Assembly: GCA_001936135.1 (NCBI GenBank)
Contig: CP012817.1
Span: 2,356,001 to 2,420,000 of the forward strand
DNA from: Saccharomycopsis fibuligera x Saccharomycopsis cf. fibuligera
Taxonomy: Eukaryota; Ascomycota; Saccharomycetes; Ascoideales; Saccharomycopsidaceae
Reading direction: 5' to 3'
Length of the DNA stretch: 64,000 bases
Shown in pieces: positions 1-8,530 of this stretch. Both the position numbers and the translations under genes were made by a program. Positions within the stretch are counted from its first letter, which is position 1, and every line of letters starts with the position of its first letter. Under the pieces are notes generated by a model. That model did no database searches. It saw only the letters and a list, made by a program, of their open reading frames with translations, and had not been told where the DNA came from.

Positions 1-179
1 CTGGACCGGGTTTGCAGCGCGGTTGCTCATAAATAATATAGCAATATCATTATGACCTATGCTATAAACCTCTACTGTAGCTCAAACTATGCAACTACAT
101 TGAGTTTTACTTTGCCATTGCCATTGCCATTTTCCTCTGCTTTTACTAAGGATTAAGAGTACTAACCTGTCCTTTTTAG
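1..179 (+). other. 3' part of an intron (BUG1-like gene)
   Basis: A TACTAAC branch point lies at 160-166, followed by a short pyrimidine-rich tract and an AG acceptor at 178-179. The downstream reading frame opens directly at 180. No GTATGT-type donor is visible in 1-159, so the donor and first exon lie left of the window. Confidence 0.75.
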
Positions 180-1499
180 TTTGAAAAATTAAAGAAGCAA
201 CAAAAGAAGAAGAAGAGTGGTAAGAAGAAGAAGGATAAAGATGCAGAGAATAAAGATGCAACCGAAGAACCAGAGTCAGAAAGGGAAAAGGATAAAGAAG
301 ATACTCCTGATGCGGAAGAAACCTCTAAAGTAGACTTGAACGATGAAAAGTCAAAGGAGAAAGAAGAAGGGGCCAAAGTGGCTGATGATAATGATGATGA
401 TAAAACAAAGGAACAAAAGGAAGCTGAAGATGAAGCTGATGAAGAAGCAGAATCTAATAAGAAATTGAGCGATGATAAATCAGAAGAAAGTGAATCTAAG
501 GAGAAGAAAGAAGAGGATAAGAAAGAAGAGGATAAGAAAGAAGAGGAAAAGAAAGAAGAGGAAAAGAAAGAAGAGGAAAAGAAAGAAGAGGAAAAGAAAG
601 AAGAGGAAAGAAGAAAATATAAATCAAAAGAAGAAAAACTTGAACCAACTGCATTGACTACAGAAAAGAAAGACTCCTTTGATGACTTGTTCGGTTCTGA
701 TGACAAAAAGACCGAAGAAGACGATTTTTTCAGTAAACTTGATGAATCGAAGCCACCACAGTCTCCTCCACGTAAAAAGGCTCTTGAACCAATGGTAGCC
801 CCAACATTAGCAACAGATTCCGCAGATGCTGCAGCTGCAGAAATTGTCACAGGTATTGCGGAATCAAGCCTTAGTGAGTCTGACAAAGACGCTAAGATTG
901 CCGAATTGACGTCTCAGCTTAAAACCACAACTGAGCAACTTCAAAAGGCCAAAAAGGAAAATTCAAATTTAAAATTCGAAAAAATGGATTTGTTGGATGA
1001 ATTAGAAACATTGAAAGAAACCGTCAAGCAACTTAAACTTAATCATAACAAATATAAACCAGATTATACTCCTTCAAGTAAATTGCAAACAGGTGATGAT
1101 GATGATGAAGATGACGGTGAGGAATCTGAAGTGTCGTTGTCTCCAGCAGCATCACCTTATCCTCACCATCAGCTGTCTTTCCACAGTCAACCAAGATTTC
1201 AGCAACAACAACAGCCACAACAGCCACAACAGACAAAAAGGGGCTCGTTTTTCGGGTCTTATAATCCTTTGTACTCAAGTTATTCTCACAGTTCGCTGAA
1301 CGCGGTAGAACAACAAAATCAACAAATACAACAGTATCAGCAACAACTGCCATATTACCAACAACAGTACCAGCAAGCTCAAACAAACCAGAACTATTCA
1401 TTTGATGAAATCAAAAAGGAGTTGGAGAAATGGAAGGATTGGAGTTTGGACATGAGAGGATGGCGCTCTATTGGTTCCGGGCCTATTGTTGAGATATGA
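180..1499 (+). CDS. BUG1-like cis-Golgi coiled-coil protein (3' exon, 5' end off window)
   Basis: The last exon of a golgin-like protein, open from the acceptor at 179 to the TGA at 1497-1499. It encodes a Lys-rich start (FEKLKKQQKKKK), a long Lys/Glu repeat region (about 480-640), an acidic segment, a roughly 50-residue heptad coiled coil (about 885-1060), then a Gln-rich tail. Bug1 in S. cerevisiae partners the GRASP protein Grh1 at the cis-Golgi in ER-to-Golgi transport. The C-terminus, GSGPIVEI, resembles a PDZ ligand, which would suit binding to a GRASP PDZ domain; this is inference. The first in-frame ATG after the acceptor is well inside the exon, so translation must start in an upstream exon. 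Other coiled-coil scaffold proteins cannot be excluded because the family call rests on architecture more than on alignment. Confidence 0.55.
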   Translation, partial: FEKLKKQQKKKKSGKKKKDKDAENKDATEEPESEREKDKEDTPDAEETSKVDLNDEKSKEKEEGAKVADDNDDDKTKEQKEAEDEADEEAESNKKLSDDKSEESESKEKKEEDKKEEDKKEEEKKEEEKKEEEKKEEEKKEEERRKYKSKEEKLEPTALTTEKKDSFDDLFGSDDKKTEEDDFFSKLDESKPPQSPPRKKALEPMVAPTLATDSADAAAAEIVTGIAESSLSESDKDAKIAELTSQLKTTTEQLQKAKKENSNLKFEKMDLLDELETLKETVKQLKLNHNKYKPDYTPSSKLQTGDDDDEDDGEESEVSLSPAASPYPHHQLSFHSQPRFQQQQQPQQPQQTKRGSFFGSYNPLYSSYSHSSLNAVEQQNQQIQQYQQQLPYYQQQYQQAQTNQNYSFDEIKKELEKWKDWSLDMRGWRSIGSGPIVEI

Positions 1500-1998
1500 G
1501 GGTTGAAAAGTGTACAGTGGAGGCTTAATGTTTATGTATCAAGTAAAAATTCAATATTGACTATGCCATGATGTATTATTATATTGTCTGTGTTGTAGAA
1601 ATTTTACGAATGCTTCTACAGGAAGAATTCTGAAAAAAAAAAAAAATAGATTACATTTGAGTAGAAAAGCAAAAACAAGTGTATACGTATAATGCTGCAT
1701 AACATATACATGCCATAATATATATACAAGATAAAAAAGTGTTATCATTATAAGAAAAGCCCACCACTTATTGCTAATTAAGTCTGGTGATGTCTATCTG
1801 TATCGACAAGCTGCCTTTGCAGCAGTATCTTTCTGTAACATCATGGGGCTCAAAACCTATTCATTTGTAATCTATCCACCAGCTACTCATTTGCAAATGT
1901 CCACAAATTTTAACTCTTAAACACTCCAAACTTGTTCTTCTAACGAACCATTTCCAAATCAAACTAACATTACTTCCATTAATAGCAACTACCACTGC
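1500..1998. other. Convergent 3' intergenic region
   Basis: Space between the BUG1-like gene and the MRPS8 3' end. AT-rich, with an A-run near 1633-1646 and TATATA-rich stretches that could serve 3'-end formation. No supported gene. Confidence 0.6.
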
Positions 1999-2475
1999 TC
2001 ACCCAAATCTGCAAAGAGCCATACCGCTTAAATTCTTAGCAGCAGCTTCTTGCAAATCCACCACCTGTTTATTCTCAAGCTTTATTAAAATGGTTTCTGC
2101 AGGCTGAATAGGCTTAATTTTTCTAACATAAAGTCCCGCAGCAAGAGCTTTCACTTCAGTAGCAGTAAGTTCGATTTTTAAATTTGGCTTAGAAATCAAC
2201 TGTAAATGGTTCAATACAGGTTTATTGTTACGATACTTCAAACTTAACCACAAGTTTCTCGTGGCAATATTGTCTGGTGTCACTTCCACTGGATTTTGTG
2301 CATTATCTGGGGCAACATCGGAGCCTTTTTGAATCGACGACACAAAACCTTGCTTGTAGAGATGTAATGAAAGATTGAGATGAAGTCTAGTAAGTGGGAT
2401 CTTGGTAAGGCTGATATTGGCCATGGAACAATTTCTCAAGTGCGTACAGGCGTTAGCAAGATGAACGAGGGACAT
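1999..2475 (-). CDS. MRPS8: Mitochondrial small-subunit ribosomal protein uS8m
   Basis: A 158-residue protein matching yeast Mrps8 over its whole length. It is a component of the mitochondrial 30S-like subunit that binds the central domain of 15S rRNA. Recognisable segments are the N-terminal MSLVHLANACTHLRN, the LYKQGFVSSIQKGS stretch, TPDNIATRNLWLSLKYR and the NKPVLNHLQLISKPN block. Length is close to the S. cerevisiae protein. As in other yeast Mrps8 proteins there is no long separate presequence; the N-terminus itself is conserved. The ATG at 2475 is the first Met and fits this N-terminus. It is divergent from TPP1, with about 315 bp shared upstream. Confidence 0.92.
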   Translation of the reverse strand: MSLVHLANACTHLRNCSMANISLTKIPLTRLHLNLSLHLYKQGFVSSIQKGSDVAPDNAQNPVEVTPDNIATRNLWLSLKYRNNKPVLNHLQLISKPNLKIELTATEVKALAAGLYVRKIKPIQPAETILIKLENKQVVDLQEAAAKNLSGMALCRFG

Positions 2476-2790
2476 GTTGTGCGGTATATTGTTATTATTG
2501 TGAATATGTTTGTTAAATGATAATGTCTGCCCTTATGCTAAGTGTTCGCTCTGATTTGTAACGCTATTCTTTGAAAGGTTGATTGATATTTCGATCAAGA
2601 ATTTTTTCATTTTTCAAGATAGGGCGTGAAAAGGCGGGTAACCTTATTTCCAATACTTTGGCAGTCCTATCTCACAATGCGCTGCACAATGCCCAACATC
2701 GGTTGCTACAGAATGAACTTACTATTGAAGGTATTTGTGACTATTTTATAACTAAGGTTTAATTTTTGACAGCATAATAAATAAACAACA
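2476..2790. other. Divergent promoter region MRPS8/TPP1
   Basis: 315 bp between two outward-facing starts, presumed to hold both promoters. AT-rich around 2575-2620 and 2750-2785. No specific factor site could be assigned with confidence. Confidence 0.6.
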
Positions 2791-3918
2791 ATGACCAAGC
2801 AGGACATTGTCAAGATCCTTGACGCTCAAACTAGCAAGATTACCAAAGCCAAAGTAAATGCTGCTGCCTCTTCACATAACAGCAGTAAAAGAAAAGACAA
2901 ACAGGATAAGATTGCCAATGCTATACTGCAACAACAACAAAAACAACAACAAAAACAACAACAAAAGTCTGCTTTGCCAGTATCGCTAGATGGAAATAGT
3001 AAATTCAACATTGACAATTATAATTGGACAATAAAACCGTACTTGATTTCCGTTGTCCCTAAAAATCCAAAAGCACTATTTTACTCTGCTAGCCAATCTA
3101 ATAGGAAAATAGAAAATACTCCCACAACTAGTGAGAGAACTGGAGATGACGAAACTATCATTGAAACTGCCACTGAATATGACCCCCAAGGTAATATCAA
3201 TACCGGTGATGTTGAAAAAAAACCAGTTGTTGCATGTTTTGATCTTGATGGCACACTAATCACCACCAAGTCAGGCCGCAAGTTCCCTATGGGGAGCAGC
3301 GATTGGAAATGGTTTAATGAAAAAGTTATAGAAAAGCTCAAATCTGACATTGCCAGAATTGAGGTTGAAAATAGCGATACAATCAATAAAAATAGCGACA
3401 ATAACAGTAACAGCGACAATGATAAATTGTCAAAAAGTGAAGTACAATCACAGAACACCACTATTGTAATATTCACCAACCAGGGATCTATTGTGGCTCC
3501 TGAGGCGAACTCATCAAGTGCCAAAAATCAGCAAAAAGTATCCAAATCATTTAATAATTTTCAAGCCAAAATTAATGCAATTTTGGCTGCATTGCACAAC
3601 AATGGAATTTCCAATGATGTGTTTGTCTACGCTGCTCCCAAGTTACCGGCCAAGCTTAAAAATGACCCACGTTACCAAGATACCGAATCTTTGGAAAATC
3701 CATTCGTAAGGAATCGCAAACCGAATATCGGGATGTGGGAGAATTTAATTGCTGAATTGGACAAATTTTCTGGGAAAGTGAGAGGTACGGTGGATATTGC
3801 TAATAGTTTTTATGTTGGGGATGCAGCGGGAAGAAAAGGAGATTTTAGTAATAGCGATCGGGAATTTGCTAAAAATGTGGGTATTAGGTTCTTGACCCCA
3901 GATGAGTATTTCAGATGA
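2791..3918 (+). CDS. TPP1: Polynucleotide 3'-phosphatase (TPP1/PNKP phosphatase family)
   Basis: A 375-residue HAD-superfamily phosphatase that removes 3'-phosphates at DNA strand breaks so that repair synthesis and ligation can proceed. HAD motif I is FDLDGTLI with DLDGTL at residues 151-156. Motif II is IVIFTNQGS. The family-typical region RNRKPNIGMWENL follows, and the last acidic motif is FYVGDAAGRKGDFSNSDREF near the C-terminus. As in S. cerevisiae Tpp1 there is no kinase domain, unlike animal PNKP. The protein is longer than S. cerevisiae Tpp1 because of a Lys- and Gln-rich N-terminus (KQQQ repeats at about 47-59) and a Ser/Asn-rich insert between motifs I and II. The basic N-terminus may aid DNA binding or nuclear entry (inference). 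Confidence 0.88.
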   Translation: MTKQDIVKILDAQTSKITKAKVNAAASSHNSSKRKDKQDKIANAILQQQQKQQQKQQQKSALPVSLDGNSKFNIDNYNWTIKPYLISVVPKNPKALFYSASQSNRKIENTPTTSERTGDDETIIETATEYDPQGNINTGDVEKKPVVACFDLDGTLITTKSGRKFPMGSSDWKWFNEKVIEKLKSDIARIEVENSDTINKNSDNNSNSDNDKLSKSEVQSQNTTIVIFTNQGSIVAPEANSSSAKNQQKVSKSFNNFQAKINAILAALHNNGISNDVFVYAAPKLPAKLKNDPRYQDTESLENPFVRNRKPNIGMWENLIAELDKFSGKVRGTVDIANSFYVGDAAGRKGDFSNSDREFAKNVGIRFLTPDEYFR

Positions 3919-4261
3919 ATTCTTAGTTAATTTGGTTTTGTTTTACTTGTTTGCTTTTTGGAATTGTGGTCGCAAGAAAATTTATATTCTAGAAGGGAGA
4001 CGCGTGTATGGTAAAATCTGTGAAGATATTTGCTATGCTTTACCACTACTTTACAGCTCATGAGCGCTACGCATATTTTGAAGAACTTTATGATAGTTTT
4101 TACTTGAATTTTTTTGAATGTAAGTGCTCGAAAATAGAACTAAAAGTGCATTAGGTTAAATAAATAACTATTATAAAAATGATGACATAAAAAAAGGGTA
4201 AGCAGATAGGCAAGTAAATAAGTTCGCCAATATTATCCAAAAAAAAGTAAACTACGTAGCG
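3919..4261. other. Convergent 3' intergenic region
   Basis: 343 bp between the 3' ends of TPP1 and the TPR gene. T-rich and A-rich stretches only; no gene or RNA seen. Confidence 0.6.
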
Positions 4262-5443
4262 TCAATTTTTTTTGTTTAAAAACTCTTGAGCCATGGATGC
4301 AAATTGCGAAAAATTATTTCCTCCTTGTCCTTGGTTTTGATGTTGACTATATCCTTGATTATTATTACCATGATTTTGGTTCTGATTGCTTTGATTTGAC
4401 AAGAATCCTTGAGCCATTGATGCATATTGTGAGAAGCTAGAACCACTGCTATTGTCATTACCGTTACCATAACCGTTATTGCCATGAGCTTGTTGAGAAG
4501 AGCTGTCGCTTCTTCTGCCACTTTGACCTCCTAAGAAACTTTGTGCCATACCAGCAAGATTTCCAAGGCCTCCAGAAGATCCACCGGAAGAATATCCACC
4601 ACTGTGATTATTGTTACTACCATGAGAATATCCACTAGCGCTATTGCTACCATAGCTTTGTCCTCCACCACTGCCACCTTGGTTCATGGCGCCGGTGAAT
4701 CCGTTGATCAAATCACTGATGTTACCAAACCCACCAGAAGAGCCGCCAGACCCATGTGAACTGCTACCACCAAATGACGAAAGTAAAGAAGATAGGCCAC
4801 CGGAACTACCACCGGAACTACCACCACCTGAACTCTTACCTGCCATTCCAGCGGCCACTAGAGCCACCAATGGGCCTAAACTTCCTATACTTTGAGATCC
4901 CGCACCGCCAGTGCTTGAACCGCTATTTTTCAAGAATAGTTTACTTAACAAGCTAAATTTATTACTCGTAGAGCCACCATTATTCAACACAGAACTTAAA
5001 ATTGTACTGCTGAGTCCTCTTTCTTGATCTCCCAAAGAGCGATCTTGAGCCACTGATCCACCTAGCAAAGTCAGCAAATGTTCCAAATTACGATTTAAGG
5101 AATTTTCAAGATTTCTGTCATTTTCATGACTGTTTGATTCGTTAAGTTGTGATGCTTTCTCAAAAGCAATGGTGGCGGCTTGATAATCTTGTTGCTTGAC
5201 GTTAAGTTCACCAACAGCAGCATGAGCATGAGCTGATTGTGAATTTGATGTTTGCAAGGCATGCTGAATGTCTTTGTTGGCTTGATCGAGCTGCCCAAGA
5301 CCAATGAGGGCTCTTGCTCTGTTAGCAAAGTATTTTGGGCTGTCATCAATGTTGAGGGCGTGGTTGAATTGCTCAAGGGCCTGGGAATAGTTTTGATCGA
5401 GCAATGCTGCTTCGCCATTGCGGTTGTATGATTCTGCAGACAT
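4262..5443 (-). CDS. TPR protein with Gly/Ser/Asn/Gln-rich prion-like C-terminus
   Basis: A 393-residue protein in two parts. Residues 1-105 form about three tetratricopeptide-like helical repeats (YNRNGEAALLDQNYSQALEQ, then YFANRARALIGLGQLDQANK, then VGELNVKQQDYQAATIAFEK), a fold used for protein-protein docking. From about residue 130 the sequence becomes low-complexity, rich in Ser, Gly, Asn and Gln. Three short repeats interrupt it with the pattern (Y/F/L)AxMAQxFL, at NLAGMAQSFLGG, QYASMAQGFLSN and QFASMAQEFLNK, the last ending the protein. No signal peptide or membrane segment is visible apart from a short Ala/Gly-rich hydrophobic patch near 190-203. Small TPR co-chaperone architecture such as Sgt2 is comparable, but no orthology is claimed. 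Confidence 0.7.
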   Translation of the reverse strand: MSAESYNRNGEAALLDQNYSQALEQFNHALNIDDSPKYFANRARALIGLGQLDQANKDIQHALQTSNSQSAHAHAAVGELNVKQQDYQAATIAFEKASQLNESNSHENDRNLENSLNRNLEHLLTLLGGSVAQDRSLGDQERGLSSTILSSVLNNGGSTSNKFSLLSKLFLKNSGSSTGGAGSQSIGSLGPLVALVAAGMAGKSSGGGSSGGSSGGLSSLLSSFGGSSSHGSGGSSGGFGNISDLINGFTGAMNQGGSGGGQSYGSNSASGYSHGSNNNHSGGYSSGGSSGGLGNLAGMAQSFLGGQSGRRSDSSSQQAHGNNGYGNGNDNSSGSSFSQYASMAQGFLSNQSNQNQNHGNNNQGYSQHQNQGQGGNNFSQFASMAQEFLNKKN

Positions 5444-5746
5444 TTTGGTAATTAAAAGGGGACTAAAGACTGCAATAAAAAATTAGCTGATTACTTATCG
5501 TTGATAATGATTTATACAAAACTGTGATTGAGAGGTTATCAATTGCAATTGCTGATAACTAATGAGTACTTGGTAAAGAGCAGTGAAACTGATCCAGGAA
5601 ACTGAAACTGCGACGAAGCAGTGATGATCCACCTGTTTCACGTGACTGTGAGGGTGATTTATCATAATCTTGAATTATTGTTATCACCAATCACTAAATA
5701 CTAAACACTCTTCAAACATCAACGAACACGCCACCAATCCACAACC
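5444..5746. other. Divergent promoter region TPR gene/FMN1
   Basis: 303 bp between two outward-facing starts. Contains TTTCACGTGACTGTGAG at about 5636-5652, an E-box (CACGTG) that could bind a bHLH factor of Cbf1 type (inference). Confidence 0.5.
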
Positions 5747-6316
5747 ATGACTAGACCACAAGTAAATATTCCAGCCGAGCCGCAGCCGCCTTTCCCTTTA
5801 ATCGCCTCCAGCCACATTGTCTCTGGTTTTGGCCGAGGCTCACTGGATCTTGGAATTCCCACAGCCAATATCCCCATGGAATCACTTTCACCAGAATTCC
5901 ATGAATTGCCAGTAGGCGTTTACTTTGGCTTCTGCCGTGTTTCCCCTAACTTGAATCATAAGACAACTGAGACGAAGCTGCTTGTTACTCCTGATAGCCA
6001 ACAACAGCGGGCTGTGGAATTTAGTTATGGCCATAAACTTAGTGAAAAAGAGCTTAGTACGGTGTTTCCCCACGTTATGTCAATTGGATGGAACCCATTC
6101 TATCAAAACAAGGAAAAAGCAGCAGAAGTTCACATTATGCACAAATTTGATAAAAACTTCTATGGTGCAGCTATCGAGTTCAATGTGTTGGGTTATATCA
6201 GACCAGAATTAGATTATACTACAAAAGAGGCTTTAATTGCTGATATCCAAGAAGATATCGCGATAGCACTCCGCACTTTGGACAGCGATGGTTACAAAAA
6301 ATACAATGTGTTATAA
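5747..6316 (+). CDS. FMN1: Riboflavin kinase
   Basis: A 189-residue ATP:riboflavin 5'-phosphotransferase that makes FMN, the first step in flavin cofactor synthesis. The family's nucleotide/flavin-binding motif is clear in GFGRGSLDLGIPTANIP near residues 28-44, followed by LPVGVYFGFCRV, SIGWNPFYQNKEKAAEVHI and the Glu-containing FYGAAIEFNVLGYIRPE. Length is typical of monofunctional fungal riboflavin kinases; there is no FAD synthetase domain. The ATG at 5747 follows an A/C-rich leader typical of yeast starts. No targeting sequence is evident. S. cerevisiae Fmn1 has an N-terminal extension that is absent here. Confidence 0.92.
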   Translation: MTRPQVNIPAEPQPPFPLIASSHIVSGFGRGSLDLGIPTANIPMESLSPEFHELPVGVYFGFCRVSPNLNHKTTETKLLVTPDSQQQRAVEFSYGHKLSEKELSTVFPHVMSIGWNPFYQNKEKAAEVHIMHKFDKNFYGAAIEFNVLGYIRPELDYTTKEALIADIQEDIAIALRTLDSDGYKKYNVL

Positions 6317-6577
6317 CTATTAACTTTTTGTAGCTAAAGGGCATTATAGATATCATATGATAAAAAAAAAAAAAACATAAGTTAAGCATATGAGTGGGAA
6401 ATTACCGCACATGTACATTAACCTCCTGATGTAACATTAATTGGAAAATAGTAAAGGTCAATGGGTACGTATATTAGTGATTTAATATATAAAACAAGTT
6501 TTAGATAGAATATTAAATACCAAGATATTATATACATTTTACTAAAAAAGTCAGAAATTTGACTTTAATCACTGCTA

Positions 6578-6581
<4 letters not shown>

Positions 6582-6614
<33 letters not shown>
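6582..6614. repeat. Poly(T) tract, 33 nt
   Basis: Uninterrupted run of 33 T in the intergenic region downstream of FMN1. Such poly(dA:dT) tracts disfavour nucleosomes. Confidence 0.9.
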
Positions 6615-6615
<1 letters not shown>

Positions 6616-6680
6616 AGCAACATTTTGTTTTAGTTTAACCTCTTTCAAAATAACATATTTTCTGGAATTTTAATAAACAT

Positions 6681-8450
6681 TTAACCTGCTTGCAAGGCTT
6701 CCAATGTTTCAATCTTGGGACTAATATCTCATTTTAGTTTGGGCATTAAATATATGCGGTGTTGTTTTCGATACCTTTAATCTCATTTGTAAAGTAGAGC
6801 AACCTGATAAATCCCATAAATTGGCATTTTTGGTCCAAAAACAGCAATTTGTCAAGCGAACTGTTATAAAGTGGTTCAATAAACCCTTTGAATAACATTT
6901 TAAAAAAAAACAACTCATCGCGTTTGCATGAATAGCTGAAGGATACAAAATCTAGATTAAGGTGGAAGATATTTGTGTTGAATTAACTGAAGTGAATCTT
7001 GTAAAACCACGTGTAATAAAGAACTGAAAAAGTTTCCTATTGAAGAATAAAGAGAATAGTTAGGCAGTATTTTAGAAAAAACTAATTTAGGAACTGAAAG
7101 AGATTTAATCACTCAAATATATTCGAATCTTTGTATTCAACAAATTGTGCTTCTAATGCACACGAACACCAACACATAAAAGACTTTTTTCTAAGGCAAA
7201 CTTCTGAAGTTGGGAATCTGTGAAATCTCCAAAAGTTTCAATAATAGATTTTAACTCTGATAGTTCCTCAACATTTTTAAAGTCAGGGCTTAATTTTACC
7301 AGGTCATCAGCTTTTTCAACAAAAAACTCGGCCTTTGCATCTTTAGCAGTAGACTTCTACTTCAAAATTTTGGCAAATATTTTCATTGCAGCGAAGAAAC
7401 AACCTACCAAGTATTATAATACCATCACTATATTGTGCTTGTGTTACTGAGTCTTAGTACAGCCTTTAGTAAGTGTTTGTCTTTCAGCATAGTTTAGATG
7501 ACAGTTACTGCATTTAAATAACAACCACAATACATACGTTTGTATAATTTAATAATTGTAAAACTTTAAAAGCGGCTATAGCTCTCCAGGATTCAGGTTT
7601 CGAGATTTCTGTAGTTCAGTAAAAAGGCTACCTCAGTCACAATAAAAACTTTAATGAGAGTTTCACGGTTTATACGCACCGCCTTGTTGAGCCATGCGTT
7701 GACCTGTTAAAGTCCTTAATAGGCTTAGGTCTAGGTCCCCGAGTTTATGGTAGTGTTTGACCAAGTAACATACCAACTTCTATTTTGTGGTATAAATATT
7801 GACATAACCAGTAAAAACAATAGTTTCATTGCTTTCAACAAAATCATTGCATTTATTCAGGATATCCTTCATAGAAGACAAGCTTGACTCAACGGAAAAG
7901 TGTATATACACTGTGCAAGAATTACCCATAGAGATACCAAAAAGAATGATATTCTTTTGGGGTTGGTTGCTGATAGCTCAAGCCGATTCAAAAAAGATTA
8001 TTTATAAGGGTGTTGGATTCAGTAAGGTTTACGTGCAAAAGGATAAATGCTCCAAAAAATTTGGGGTTATAAAACGTTTTATTTAGTCACACTAAGCTCC
8101 TATGAGTTAGTAAGTTAATTGCTCATTTGCAAAATTTCAAAAGCGCTTAATTCTCTATTCACAACAGATTATAATTGTACCTTGCCTGTGGCTCCAAAGC
8201 AGACTTTGTCAGTTATTCAATTTTGGCTTTCGATGTTGTACATATAAATATCTGAAATGTTTTTGAGTCCAAACAAGGTTGGCTCTGCTATGCATTCAAA
8301 GCATATTTTGCTGTTCTTTCTTTTTCAAATTGATCAAATTTACTTGCTAGTCGTATCAAAATATGCATTTAATTATTTTTATATGAAACGGTTTCCGGCC
8401 ACTATATTTTCCAACAAACGACAGCGACAGTCAAAAAGAGTTAAACATGA
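6681..8450 (-). pseudogene. Decayed protein-coding sequence of unknown family
   Basis: No intact gene fills the 2.2 kb between FMN1 and the RNase III-like gene, but the minus strand holds several protein-like stretches interrupted by stops and frame changes. The best are 7153-7356 (67 residues, containing KAEFFVEKADDLVKLSPDF and ETFGDFTDSQLQKFALEKSL), 7780-7977 (65 residues, containing NQPQKNIILFGISMGNS and MKDILNKCNDFVESNETIVF), a segment near 8290-8350 (LASKFDQFEKERTAKYALNA) and a terminal piece near 6681-6728 (SPKIETLEALQAG). All lie on one strand in consistent order, and their amino-acid composition resembles coding sequence rather than random AT-rich translation. None begins with a plausible ATG. 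The parent family is not recognised. The alternative is chance open frames. Confidence 0.4.
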
Positions 8451-8530
8451 CTTACCTAAACGATTAGGGTTATCTATGTAAAGATTATAGAAACAAAAAA
8501 AAAAAAAAAAAGAAAAAAAAAAAAAAGGCT

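Larger units (their letters stand above)
6317..8530. other. 2.2-kb region without an intact gene
   Basis: Holds FMN1 3' sequence, a 33-nt T-run, the reverse-strand relic described separately, and an interrupted A-run at 8494-8526. Short plus-strand ORFs at 7220-7450, 7829-8086 and 8257-8481 lie opposite relic stretches and are not supported as genes. Confidence 0.6.
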
